From Veillonella tobetsuensis (GTDB taxonomy: Bacteria; Bacillota; Negativicutes; Veillonellales; Veillonellaceae), in assembly GCF_001078375.1 (NCBI RefSeq), contig NZ_BBXI01000013.1, positions 19,508 to 83,507 on the forward strand: a stretch of DNA of 64,000 nucleotides, written 5' to 3'. The position numbers were made by a program, and so were the translations under genes. Each line of letters starts with the position of its first letter. Within the stretch, counting starts at the first letter, position 1. Positions 29,099 through 36,989 of this stretch are shown piece after piece. The notes beneath the pieces are model-generated. The model searched no databases. It was given only the letters and a program-made list of their open reading frames with translations, and was not told the origin of the DNA.

Positions 29099-30475
29099 TT
29101 ATGAAAATACGAGCTGCATAGCCTGTGCAATAGACGTAACGCCACGAACTTGAATAGAATCATCATTATGTTTAATTTGTTTATAATTTCCATCTGGAAT
29201 TATAAACTTTGTAAAACCTAATTTCTTCGCTTCATTAATCCGTTGCTCAATACGAGGAATGCTTCGTACATTACCAGTCAAGCCCACCTCACCAAGAATA
29301 ATCATATCATGAGGAACCACACGATTTTTAAGATTAGAAACAATAGCTACCGCCATCGATAAATCACAGGCTGGCTCATTAACCTTCAAACCACCTATAA
29401 CGTTGACGTATACATCCTTATTGCCAAGTGTAAAACCACATCGTTTCTCCAATACGGCTAATAAGACAATTAAACGGTTTAAATCATAACCTATAGCGGT
29501 ACGTCTTGGCATTCCAAAAGCAGTAGTAGCTACTAAACTTTGAACCTCTACCAAAATTGGCCGTACACCTTCTAGATAAATCATGACGGCGCTACCACTT
29601 TCATCATCAGAACGCTCTGCTAATAAAGCTGCCGATGGATTAGCAAGCTCTGTTAAACCATCTTCAATCATCGTAAAAATCCCTGTTTCTGAAGTTGATC
29701 CAAAACGATTCTTAATCGCCCGTAAAATGCGGAACTGATAAGAACGTTCGCCTTCAAAATAAAGTACAACGTCTACCATATGTTCGAGCATACGAGGACC
29801 AGCTATATTGCCTTCCTTTGTCACATGTCCAATGATAATAGTCGGTATATTCTGTTCCTTACAAAATCGCAATAAACGAGATGTACATTCCCTAACCTGG
29901 CTAACACTACCTGGTGCAGCTTCAATATCAGCAGTATACATTGTCTGAATTGAATCTATAACCAATAAAGATGGACTTTGTTCTAATGCGACCTCAAGAA
30001 TATGGTCTAAGTCGGTATCAGCTATAACATGTAGACGATTGCTATTGATATGTAATCTCTCAGCTCGCAACTTTAACTGTAGTTGCGATTCTTCACCAGA
30101 CGCATACAATACAGTACCAACTGTATCGGCCACAGTTTGTGATACTTGTAAGAGTAATGTAGATTTACCAATACCAGGATCTCCACCTAATAGCATTAAA
30201 GCACCAGGAACAATACCTCCACCAAGAACTCGATCAATTTCCTTGTACGTTGTTGGAATTCTTGACACAGCAGACATCTCAATATCCGGTAAAGCTACAG
30301 GTTTTGTTGTATTTTTTCCTACACCACGTACTGTCGGCGTACGACTATGTTTTGTTTCCTTTACCACTTCTTCCACAAGTGTGTTCCATTCACCGCATTG
30401 AGGGCATTTGCCCATCCACTTAGCAGATTCTGCACCACAATTATTACAAAAGAAAACGGTTTTAACCTTTGCCAT
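29099..30475 (-). CDS. radA: DNA repair protein RadA (Sms)
   Basis: RecA-like helicase that helps branch migration in recombination and transformation. 458 residues: N-terminal C4 zinc finger (FFCNNCGAES, KCPQCGEW), Walker A GGDPGIGKSTLLL, the RadA signature KNRFGSTSE, and a C-terminal Lon-protease-like domain (NVIGGLKVNEPACDL). I use the ATG at 30475 with GGGGGTT upstream. The frame remains open to 30562, but that stretch encodes the hairpin at 30495-30526. First gene of a series with yacL, ispDF and gltX. Confidence 0.96.
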   Translation of the reverse strand: MAKVKTVFFCNNCGAESAKWMGKCPQCGEWNTLVEEVVKETKHSRTPTVRGVGKNTTKPVALPDIEMSAVSRIPTTYKEIDRVLGGGIVPGALMLLGGDPGIGKSTLLLQVSQTVADTVGTVLYASGEESQLQLKLRAERLHINSNRLHVIADTDLDHILEVALEQSPSLLVIDSIQTMYTADIEAAPGSVSQVRECTSRLLRFCKEQNIPTIIIGHVTKEGNIAGPRMLEHMVDVVLYFEGERSYQFRILRAIKNRFGSTSETGIFTMIEDGLTELANPSAALLAERSDDESGSAVMIYLEGVRPILVEVQSLVATTAFGMPRRTAIGYDLNRLIVLLAVLEKRCGFTLGNKDVYVNVIGGLKVNEPACDLSMAVAIVSNLKNRVVPHDMIILGEVGLTGNVRSIPRIEQRINEAKKLGFTKFIIPDGNYKQIKHNDDSIQVRGVTSIAQAMQLVFS

Positions 30476-30494
30476 ACAACCCCCATGAGTAAAA

Positions 30495-30526
30495 AAGGTC
30501 ATGAATGATAATTCACTCATGACCTT
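30495..30526 (-). terminator. Terminator inside the radA leader
   Basis: AAGGTCATGA and its near complement followed by a run of T on the minus strand, ending only about 15 bases before the radA ATG. It could end transcripts from ctsR and the scar, or act as an attenuator of radA. Confidence 0.75.
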
Positions 30527-30566
30527 ATGTGCATAATTTATACTACGGTCAACTATTATCACTAAT

Positions 30567-30575
30567 AGTATACCA
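30567..30575 (-). promoter_or_regulatory. Possible extended -10 promoter for the radA leader
   Basis: TGGTATACT on the minus strand, 40 bases before the terminator-like hairpin and about 95 bases before the radA ATG. It is followed by the small dyad CTATTA-N4-TAATAG (30553-30568). No clear -35 box is seen. Confidence 0.4.
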
Positions 30576-30629
30576 TTTTGACATTATATTTTATATAACA
30601 GTCTATCAGAAAACGATATTTATTCTCTT

Positions 30630-30794
30630 TTATTTAAAAGTTGATACAATAATTTGATCACCTTCAATATCTGCTTTGATTGTAGAACCGTTCTAGTGCT
30701 TTGATTCTATCTTTTAATTGAGCTACTTCCTATAAGTTCTCATTGCCTATAGCCGTTTCTAGTTGATGCCGTAATTGTTTGATTTCATATTACA
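30630..30794 (-). pseudogene. Scar of the mcsA-mcsB-clpC genes behind ctsR
   Basis: Immediately after the ctsR stop, 30788-30664 encodes a UVR-type helical motif, EIKQLRHQLETAIGNENL, then an in-frame TAG (30732-30730), then EVAQLKDRIKALERFY. This is what the C-terminal UVR region of McsA looks like. In another frame, 30697-30630 reads GSTIKADIEGDQIIVSTFK and a stop, which resembles the last residues of ClpC. Intact operons run ctsR-mcsA-mcsB-clpC-radA, so most of mcsA, all of mcsB and almost all of clpC appear deleted. The UVR assignment is firm; the ClpC tail is a weaker call. Confidence 0.7.
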
Positions 30795-31274
30795 TCACTC
30801 CTTCCGTAATGTCTCTATCATGGAAGCGTATAGGTTTCTTATGGCATCATTTCTAGATTCATAATCTACATGTTCAATAATACTAGCAAATGCATTATGC
30901 ATCATTTGGGCCTCACGCTTTGTCATTTTATTGTCTTGTAAAAGTTGGAATAAAGATTGATCAACATCACGTAAATCAATCAAACGCTCTACTCGATTAG
31001 GTCCTTCATAAATACGATATGTCGTAACAGCAGGTACCATATCAGATGTCTCTGGCTCTAATTTACGAATTAAAATATAGCCACCTAAGCCACGTCTTGA
31101 CTCAACGTCAAATCCACGTTCATTGGAAAAACGTGTACTCAATACATAGCTAATCTGTGACGGTGCACAATCTAACTCATCGGCCAACTCATTTCGTTTT
31201 AAAATTAAATTTTCTTGTTCTTCTCTTAATTTATTAAGAATAAATTTTTCTATTTTATCAGCTACAACGCTCAT
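30795..31274 (-). CDS. ctsR: Transcriptional repressor CtsR
   Basis: Represses clp and other heat-shock genes by binding GTCAAA repeats. 159 residues: N-terminal winged helix (IEKFILNKLREEQENLILKR, ELADELDCAPSQISYVLSTR) with the glycine-rich wing RRGLGGYILI, and a C-terminal four-helix domain (DNKMTKREAQMMH). The full length looks intact. In Bacillus McsA/McsB control CtsR stability, but here those genes are reduced to the scar that follows. GTCAAA repeats lie inside its own promoter, so it is probably autoregulated. Confidence 0.94.
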   Translation of the reverse strand: MSVVADKIEKFILNKLREEQENLILKRNELADELDCAPSQISYVLSTRFSNERGFDVESRRGLGGYILIRKLEPETSDMVPAVTTYRIYEGPNRVERLIDLRDVDQSLFQLLQDNKMTKREAQMMHNAFASIIEHVDYESRNDAIRNLYASMIETLRKE

Positions 31275-31323
31275 AATAACACCTCTTTATCTCTTTGTCT
31301 TTTTGTTCTTTCAATATAAGTTT

Positions 31324-31352
31324 ATTATATTTGACTATTTGACCATTGTCAA
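31324..31352 (-). promoter_or_regulatory. Promoter of ctsR
   Basis: TTGACA, 17 bases, TATAAT on the minus strand, a full-consensus promoter about 50 bases before the ctsR ATG. The spacer holds the GTCAAA repeats. Confidence 0.9.
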
Positions 31353-31353
31353 A
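31330..31353 (-). promoter_or_regulatory. Probable CtsR operator in its own promoter
   Basis: On the minus strand the promoter reads TTTGAC-N4-GTCAAATAGTCAAA. Two heptads of the CtsR type (GGTCAAA and AGTCAAA) stand in tandem one base apart, where the published consensus has three, and a third copy is inverted over the -35 box. Bound CtsR would cover the promoter. Confidence 0.65.
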
Positions 31354-31457
31354 CAATAAGCCAAATATATTGAGTCTTTTATTTGACTAATCGCTAAATA
31401 ACTATCTCTAGTACTTATTTAATTCTATCTATAAGAATACATAAATCCGTCTATGAA

Positions 31458-31486
31458 TGGACTAATATATAAATTCAATGTATAAT
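31458..31486 (+). promoter_or_regulatory. Promoter of the SpeD-like gene
   Basis: TGGACT, 17 bases, TATAAT, 42 bases before the ATG at 31528. It diverges from the ctsR promoter in the same 250-base gap. Confidence 0.65.
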
Positions 31487-31527
31487 AGTTAAGATATATT
31501 ATGATGTATACGAAAGAAGGTGCTACA

Positions 31528-32034
31528 ATGGCAGATGCATTAGGTCATCAATTATTACTAGATTTATATTCTTGCAATGAAGAATCTCTCTCTTCCGCTG
31601 CAACTGTACAGGAAAGCGTAGCGGCTGCATTTGAATTAGCTGATGTAGAATTAAACGAAATAGACTATCAAGTTATGGATGACGAAATTATCGTATTAGC
31701 CATTGCAAAGCAATTTCATTTTACATTGCATGCTTATTCAGAATTAGGCTATGTAGCAGTTGATTTATTCTCCTTCAATCGTGCTCTTCCACTTACAAAA
31801 TTTATGAAATCCTTACGCCAGGCCTTTGGCTCTGAAAAGGTAAAAGCTACTACCGTACAACGTGGTGACTTTGGCAACGAACGTGATATGAAACCTCGTC
31901 GTAAAACAAAGATCACTACATTAGGTCGTGTATTCCGCACACGTATCCAATTAAAACAAACAGGTGGTAAACTAAAAAAACAAAGTGCTAAGGTAATTAA
32001 ATCATTAGCTAAAAAAAGCGGATTAAAAAAATAA
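31528..32034 (+). CDS. SpeD-fold protein lacking the pyruvoyl serine, with basic C-terminal tail
   Basis: 168 residues. Residues 1-115 follow the bacterial S-adenosylmethionine decarboxylase pattern without large gaps: GHQLLLDLYSC at the start and FHFTLHAYSELGYVAVDLFSF matching the HLTIH...GYAAIDLFTC core. Counting as in Thermotoga SpeD, the self-cleaving Ser63 is Phe63 and the active-site Cys83 is Phe83, while His68 is kept. It therefore should not self-process or decarboxylate. The last 45 residues are an added tail with about twenty Lys/Arg, suggesting nucleic-acid or membrane binding. The ATG at 31528 follows GAAGGTGCTACA. Monocistronic, one of two plus-strand genes. Confidence 0.8.
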   Translation: MADALGHQLLLDLYSCNEESLSSAATVQESVAAAFELADVELNEIDYQVMDDEIIVLAIAKQFHFTLHAYSELGYVAVDLFSFNRALPLTKFMKSLRQAFGSEKVKATTVQRGDFGNERDMKPRRKTKITTLGRVFRTRIQLKQTGGKLKKQSAKVIKSLAKKSGLKK

Positions 32035-32079
32035 TATACAAAAGGCCTGGTTCAAAATGAACAAGACCTTTTACTATGA

Positions 32080-32109
32080 AAAAAGCTAGAGAAAACTCTC
32101 TAGCTTTTT
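32080..32109. terminator. Two-way terminator between the SpeD-like and HAD genes
   Basis: AAAAAGCTAGAGA, 4-base loop, TCTCTAGCTTTTT. The genes converge here, and A/T runs on both sides allow termination in both directions. A weaker hairpin at about 32041-32072 precedes it on the plus strand. Confidence 0.9.
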
Positions 32110-32150
32110 ATTTATGAATCTTTATATAGTATGACTATGTAAGATATAGA

Positions 32151-32834
32151 CTATCTACGAATAAGCATTTCCTCTAAATCTAAAGTCATAACGATATCAT
32201 CGGTATCTTCACATAGATACTCTGCATTGGCTTCGATTAATTCTTTTTCTGTACCATAACCATATGTGACACCAATAGAAATACAACCTAATTCATTACC
32301 TGATACCACATCGTATTTTCTATCTCCTACCATATATACAAGACGACGCCCTGTATCATCTGTTAATGGATTACCGCATAAGTCAATCGCTTTTTGAAGA
32401 ATCTCTTTCTTATGAATCAATCCTTCTTTATGATTAGCACCAACTATTACATCAAAATATGGCGTAATAGAGAAATGGTCTAAAATTTCTCGAGCATATA
32501 TTTCTGGTTTAGCCGTAGCCAAAGCAACTGTATAATGCTCATTTTTCACCTTTGCTAACAAATCAATAATATTTGGATATAATTGATTTTCAAACTTACC
32601 AATAGTGCCGTATCGTTCACCGAATTTCTTATATACTTCTTCAGCTTGCTCTATAGTCATCCCACAATATTGTTGTAAGGAATCTACAATAGGTGGTCCA
32701 AGAAATAATAATTGTGTTTCATATGGTGGTATATCATAACCAAAAGCTTCTAAAGCGAACTCAAGACTTTTTAAAATGCCTTCTTTAGAATCAGTTAGAG
32801 TACCATCAAGATCAAAAATTATAGTCTTATTCAT
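32151..32834 (-). CDS. HAD-family phosphatase, phosphoglycolate-phosphatase-like
   Basis: 227 residues of the haloacid-dehalogenase superfamily with a helical cap. The nucleophile motif is IIFDLDGTLTDSKEG at the N-terminus, the Lys motif is near IHKKEILQKA, and the acidic motif IV is MVGDRKYDVVSGNELG. This is close to Gph/PpaX enzymes that act on phosphoglycolate, pyrophosphate or nucleotides; the substrate cannot be told. The ATG at 32834 is two bases after the sufU stop, so it is read with the suf operon. Confidence 0.88.
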   Translation of the reverse strand: MNKTIIFDLDGTLTDSKEGILKSLEFALEAFGYDIPPYETQLLFLGPPIVDSLQQYCGMTIEQAEEVYKKFGERYGTIGKFENQLYPNIIDLLAKVKNEHYTVALATAKPEIYAREILDHFSITPYFDVIVGANHKEGLIHKKEILQKAIDLCGNPLTDDTGRRLVYMVGDRKYDVVSGNELGCISIGVTYGYGTEKELIEANAEYLCEDTDDIVMTLDLEEMLIRR

Positions 32835-32836
32835 AA

Positions 32837-33262
32837 TTATTTCTTCAATGCCTCTTTTAATGTATGCCATGCCAATACTGCACATTTTACCCGAGCCGGC
32901 ATATTAGAGATATTTTGTAAAGCCATAGCATCTTCTAAATCTTCAAGTTCAGATTCATCAGTTACGTCTTTTTTAATCATACCTAAGAATAATTCTACTA
33001 AACGCAACGCTTCTTCTACGGGTTTACCTTTGATAATATCAATCATCATAGATGCAGATGCTTGACTGATTGCACAGCCAGAACCAGTATAGGCAGCATC
33101 TTTAATGATACCGTCTTTCACATCAATTTGTAGTGTTAAATCATCACCACAACTTGGATTGTGTCCGTGCTCGGAAGCGGTAAACTCACTTAATTCACGT
33201 TTATTACGTTTATCTTGGTTATGTTCCAAAATAAGTTCCGTATACAATTGATCCATTTCCAT
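32837..33262 (-). CDS. sufU: SufU, zinc-dependent sulfur-transfer protein of Fe-S assembly
   Basis: Accepts persulfide sulfur from SufS and passes it to SufBCD. 141 residues with the three conserved cysteines in NPSCGDDL, GSGCAISQAS and RVKCAVLAW plus Asp, the zinc site of SufU rather than the scaffold site of IscU. The 18-20 residue insertion typical of SufU (about KKDVTDESELEDLEDAMAL) is present. Eleven bases behind sufS in a sufC-B-D-S-U operon. Confidence 0.94.
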   Translation of the reverse strand: MEMDQLYTELILEHNQDKRNKRELSEFTASEHGHNPSCGDDLTLQIDVKDGIIKDAAYTGSGCAISQASASMMIDIIKGKPVEEALRLVELFLGMIKKDVTDESELEDLEDAMALQNISNMPARVKCAVLAWHTLKEALKK

Positions 33263-33273
33263 ATGAATGTCTC

Positions 33274-34503
33274 CTAATCTTTAAAGCCCATTACTGAACG
33301 GACAGTCTTTAATACTTCTAAGAATGCATCTAAATCTTCTTTACGGGTGTACAAGTACATGCTAAGGCGTGTTGAAGCAGCCACCTTAAAGAATGCCCCC
33401 AATGGTTGTGCACAGTGATGACCAGAACGCACACAAATACCTTTAGAATCCAAGATAGTTGCCACATCATGAGGATGTACGTCATCAATGGTGAAAGCAA
33501 TAACACCATGTTTCTCTCTTGGATTAGAACTACCTAGTACTTGTACATGTGGAATTTCAAGCATCTTAGGTAATACATAAGATACTAAACTTTCTTCATG
33601 AGCCTCGATAGCATCCATACCAAAAGATTCTAAATAATCAATCGCTGCATGTAAGGACACTGCACCATGAGCATTTGGTGTACCAGCTTCAAATTTATAT
33701 GGCAATTCATTAAATGTAGTAGATTGTTCTTTTACATATTCAATCATATCGCCACCAAGTAAGAATGGTGGCATTTTTTCCAATAATGCACGTTTACCAT
33801 ATAGTACACCAATACCTTGTGATGCACACATTTTATGACCGGAGAATACAAAGAAATCACAATCTAATGCCTGTACATCTACCTTCATATGAGGCGTAGA
33901 TTGAGCACCATCAAGAACGACAACAGCACCTACTGAGTGAGCCTTAGCAATTAGGTCTTTCACAGGAAATTCCATACCAAGTACATTACTCACATGAGCA
34001 AAGGCCACAATTTTAGTGCTTTCATCTATTTTATCAATCTCACCATCTTTCAAATGGCCAGAATCATCTAAGTACATATACTCAAGGGTAGCACCTGTTT
34101 TCTCAGCCACATATTGCCATGTAACAAGGTTTGCATGATGTTCTGCAACAGTTATAACGATTTTATCGCCTTCTGAAAGAAAATTAGCACCATAACTATG
34201 AGCAATGAGATTCATAGATTCAGTTGTATTACGGGTAAATATAACCTCTTCTCGTTCACGAGCATTGATAAATTCCACAACGCGATCACGAGCATTTTCA
34301 TAAGCTTCAGATGCTTCAATAGCGAGAATATGAGATCCACGATGCGGATTACCATTATGATGAAGCATATGATCTGTAAGGCGACTGATTACCATTTGAG
34401 GAATTTGTGTAGTAGCACCACTATCTAAATACACCAAGCGATGCCCATTATGCTCCTTCTGTAAAATAGGAAAATCTTTATATGCTTCTGTAATAGGTCT
34501 CAT
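33274..34503 (-). CDS. sufS: Cysteine desulfurase SufS
   Basis: PLP enzyme that takes sulfur from cysteine as an enzyme-bound persulfide. 409 residues, class II NifS-like: FTRNTTESMNLIA, AEHHANLVTWQ, the PLP lysine in FSGHKMCASQGIGVLYG, and the active-site cysteine in VRSGHHCAQPLG. No signal peptide. It lies between sufD and sufU, its partner. Confidence 0.96.
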   Translation of the reverse strand: MRPITEAYKDFPILQKEHNGHRLVYLDSGATTQIPQMVISRLTDHMLHHNGNPHRGSHILAIEASEAYENARDRVVEFINAREREEVIFTRNTTESMNLIAHSYGANFLSEGDKIVITVAEHHANLVTWQYVAEKTGATLEYMYLDDSGHLKDGEIDKIDESTKIVAFAHVSNVLGMEFPVKDLIAKAHSVGAVVVLDGAQSTPHMKVDVQALDCDFFVFSGHKMCASQGIGVLYGKRALLEKMPPFLLGGDMIEYVKEQSTTFNELPYKFEAGTPNAHGAVSLHAAIDYLESFGMDAIEAHEESLVSYVLPKMLEIPHVQVLGSSNPREKHGVIAFTIDDVHPHDVATILDSKGICVRSGHHCAQPLGAFFKVAASTRLSMYLYTRKEDLDAFLEVLKTVRSVMGFKD

Positions 34504-34515
34504 ACTAATTCCTCT

Positions 34516-35562
34516 TTAAATTTTATTACGCACTGCAGTCAATGCGGCTTTCTCAATCACTTCATCACCAATTCTATCAATAATTGGACGAATCATAGAT
34601 TCTACGATGATATGTTTAGCTTCTACCTCACTAAAGCCACGGCTCATGAGATAGAACAATTTATTTTGATCAATTTGTCCTGCACTAGCGGCATGATTCC
34701 CCACTACATTATCTTCTTTACATAATAATAAAGGTAAAGAAATAGATTTTACAGTAGGATCTAACAATAAACATGTGTCTTCTTCAGCACCTTCTGAGGC
34801 AACAGCACCACGAAGGAAGTCCAATGTACCACGGAAGGATTTTTTTGCAGTATCGCTCAAAGCACCTAAAGTATGGATATCACTGAAGGATTTTTTACCA
34901 CCATGACTCATAAGCATAGCAATATCGAATTTTTGCTCTTTATTACCTAAATAAGCAATATCATGTACGATTTTACTAGATTGACCTTGTAAATCATGCT
35001 CATAATGCAAGAAGTTTTCTTTACCACCAATTTCAACATTGATATATTCAACATCTGCATTATCTTCAAGTTTAGTATAGCGATGTTCGATATGTTGAAT
35101 CGTATCGTCTAAAAGATTTACTTTTTTAACAACAACCTTAGCATTCGCTTTTACATCATATTCATTGAAATATTGAACATTTGTTGTATTTGCTAAACCG
35201 CCATCTAAGAAGAATTGAACCTCAAGGTTTGCCCCTTCTTCTACGATAAATTGGAAACGACTTGCAATACGTGCGCCTGCATCAATACGAATACCTACTA
35301 TTTCATTAGCATTAGCAGGTACATGTACAGCATAACCTTCTGCACTATTCACTAATTGTGTTAATGCAACATCATTTGCACCTTTATAATTTGGATTTAT
35401 CAAAGCTGTACCAGTTGGTAATTCACTTATAATCGCATCATTACCTTTTACCAATACAGATTTAGTTTCTTCAGATTCTCCCAAAAGACTTGCTGGAGTA
35501 TGGTTTACACGCAACCATCTAAAGGTAGGTCTAGGAAGTTCATTAAATAATAATTCGCTCAT
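34516..35562 (-). CDS. sufD: Fe-S assembly protein SufD
   Basis: Component of the SufBCD scaffold complex. 348 residues with the right-handed beta-helix core seen as repeated short hydrophobic strands (GARIASRFQFIVEEGANLEV, AVASEGAEEDTCLLLDP) and the conserved C-terminal helical end (GNHAASAGQIDQNKLFYLMSRGFSEVEA would be read across the SufB/SufD family domain). It follows sufB by nine bases, with GAGGTACT before the ATG. Confidence 0.93.
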   Translation of the reverse strand: MSELLFNELPRPTFRWLRVNHTPASLLGESEETKSVLVKGNDAIISELPTGTALINPNYKGANDVALTQLVNSAEGYAVHVPANANEIVGIRIDAGARIASRFQFIVEEGANLEVQFFLDGGLANTTNVQYFNEYDVKANAKVVVKKVNLLDDTIQHIEHRYTKLEDNADVEYINVEIGGKENFLHYEHDLQGQSSKIVHDIAYLGNKEQKFDIAMLMSHGGKKSFSDIHTLGALSDTAKKSFRGTLDFLRGAVASEGAEEDTCLLLDPTVKSISLPLLLCKEDNVVGNHAASAGQIDQNKLFYLMSRGFSEVEAKHIIVESMIRPIIDRIGDEVIEKAALTAVRNKI

Positions 35563-35571
35563 AGTACCTCC

Positions 35572-36981
35572 TTAACCGATAGAACCTTCTAATTCAAGAT
35601 TGATTAGATTATTCATTTCTACTGCGTATTCCAATGGCAATTCTTTAGAAATTGGTTCTACGAAGCCGCGAACAAGCATAGCACGAGCTTCTTCTTCACT
35701 AATACCACGCGTCATAAGGTAGAAAATAGCTTCATCGGAAATGCGACCAATTTTAGCTTCATGACCTAAATCGACATTATCATTTTCTACAATGATAGCT
35801 GGAATTGTATCGGATTGAGAAATCTCATCTAACATCAAAGATTCACAAGATACAGTCGCTTTTGCATGTTCTGCTTTAGGACCAATTTTCAAAAGGCCAC
35901 GGTAAATAGCAGCACCACCAGATTTGGAGATAGATTTAGAATTTACATTACTTGTTGTATATGGTGCATTATGAACCACCTTACAGCCCGTATCAAGGAA
36001 CTGACCTTCCCCAGCGAAAGTTACGCCTGTAAATTCAGCATGAGCGCCCTCACCATTAAGAATACTCATTGGATACAAGCAAGATACACGAGAACCAAAG
36101 GAACCAGATACCCACTCGATAGTACCACCCTTACCTACAACACAACGTTTTGTATTGAGGTTATACATGTTCTTAGACCAGTTTTCAATTGTAGAATAAC
36201 GCAATGTAGCATTATCTTTAACGAACAATTCAACTGCGCCTGCATGAAGATTAGATACATCATATTTAGGAGCAGAACAACCTTCGATAAAGTGAACCTT
36301 TGCACCTTCTTCTACAATGATCATAGTGTGTTCGAACTGGCCAGCACCTGGTGCATTCAAACGGAAATAGGATTGCAAAGGAATATCCACTTGTACACCT
36401 GCCGGAACATATACAAAGGAACCACCAGACCATACGGCGCCATGAAGAGCAGCCCATTTGTGATCAGTAGGTGGAATCAATGTCATCCAATATTTTTTTA
36501 CAATTTCTTCATGCTCATGAAGAGCTGTTTCGATATCTGTATAAATAACACCTTGTTTTACAAGGTCTTCTTGTATACTGTGATATACAACTTCAGAGTC
36601 GTATTGAGCGCCTACACCAGCAAGAGATGTTTTCTCTGCTTCAGGAATACCAAGACGATCAAAAGTACTCTTAATATCCTCAGGAACTTCGTCCCAATTT
36701 TCTTTCATATCTACTTTTGGCTTAACATAGGTATAAATATTTTCCATATCTAAGCCAGAAATATCTGGAATCCAATTAGGAATTTCCATGCGATTATAAA
36801 TCTCTAAGGATTTCAAACGGAAGTCAAGCATCCATTCAGGTTCATTTTTATTAGCCCAAATTTCACGGATAATTTCTTCTGTTAAACCAGCATCAGCAAT
36901 ATAGGAATATTCAAAATTATTCTTTATATCATAGACGCCACGGTCCATATCCGCAACTTGGGTTTTCTTTCTTTCTTCCAT
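35572..36981 (-). CDS. sufB: Fe-S assembly scaffold SufB
   Basis: Main scaffold subunit on which the new cluster forms. 469 residues, usual length. Seen: IPPTDHKWAALHGAVWSGGS, VPLQ-type SYFRLNAPGAGQFEHT, EGCSAPKYDVSNLHAG, the cysteine in SFGSRVSCLYPMSILNGEGA, and the C-terminal LGHEAKIGRISDEAIFYL. GGAGGCAAC precedes the ATG. A long antisense frame inside it (35866-36753) is a shadow. Confidence 0.96.
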   Translation of the reverse strand: MEERKKTQVADMDRGVYDIKNNFEYSYIADAGLTEEIIREIWANKNEPEWMLDFRLKSLEIYNRMEIPNWIPDISGLDMENIYTYVKPKVDMKENWDEVPEDIKSTFDRLGIPEAEKTSLAGVGAQYDSEVVYHSIQEDLVKQGVIYTDIETALHEHEEIVKKYWMTLIPPTDHKWAALHGAVWSGGSFVYVPAGVQVDIPLQSYFRLNAPGAGQFEHTMIIVEEGAKVHFIEGCSAPKYDVSNLHAGAVELFVKDNATLRYSTIENWSKNMYNLNTKRCVVGKGGTIEWVSGSFGSRVSCLYPMSILNGEGAHAEFTGVTFAGEGQFLDTGCKVVHNAPYTTSNVNSKSISKSGGAAIYRGLLKIGPKAEHAKATVSCESLMLDEISQSDTIPAIIVENDNVDLGHEAKIGRISDEAIFYLMTRGISEEEARAMLVRGFVEPISKELPLEYAVEMNNLINLELEGSIG

Positions 36982-36989
36982 GTTGCCTC

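Noticed and set aside
30476..30562. Longer RadA start
   Set aside because: The extra 29 codons run through the terminator hairpin; the zinc finger follows directly after the ATG at 30475.
35866..36753. 295-codon open frame on the plus strand
   Set aside because: It lies fully antisense to sufB, has no ribosome site, and its translation is Cys/Tyr/Phe-rich without any family pattern.
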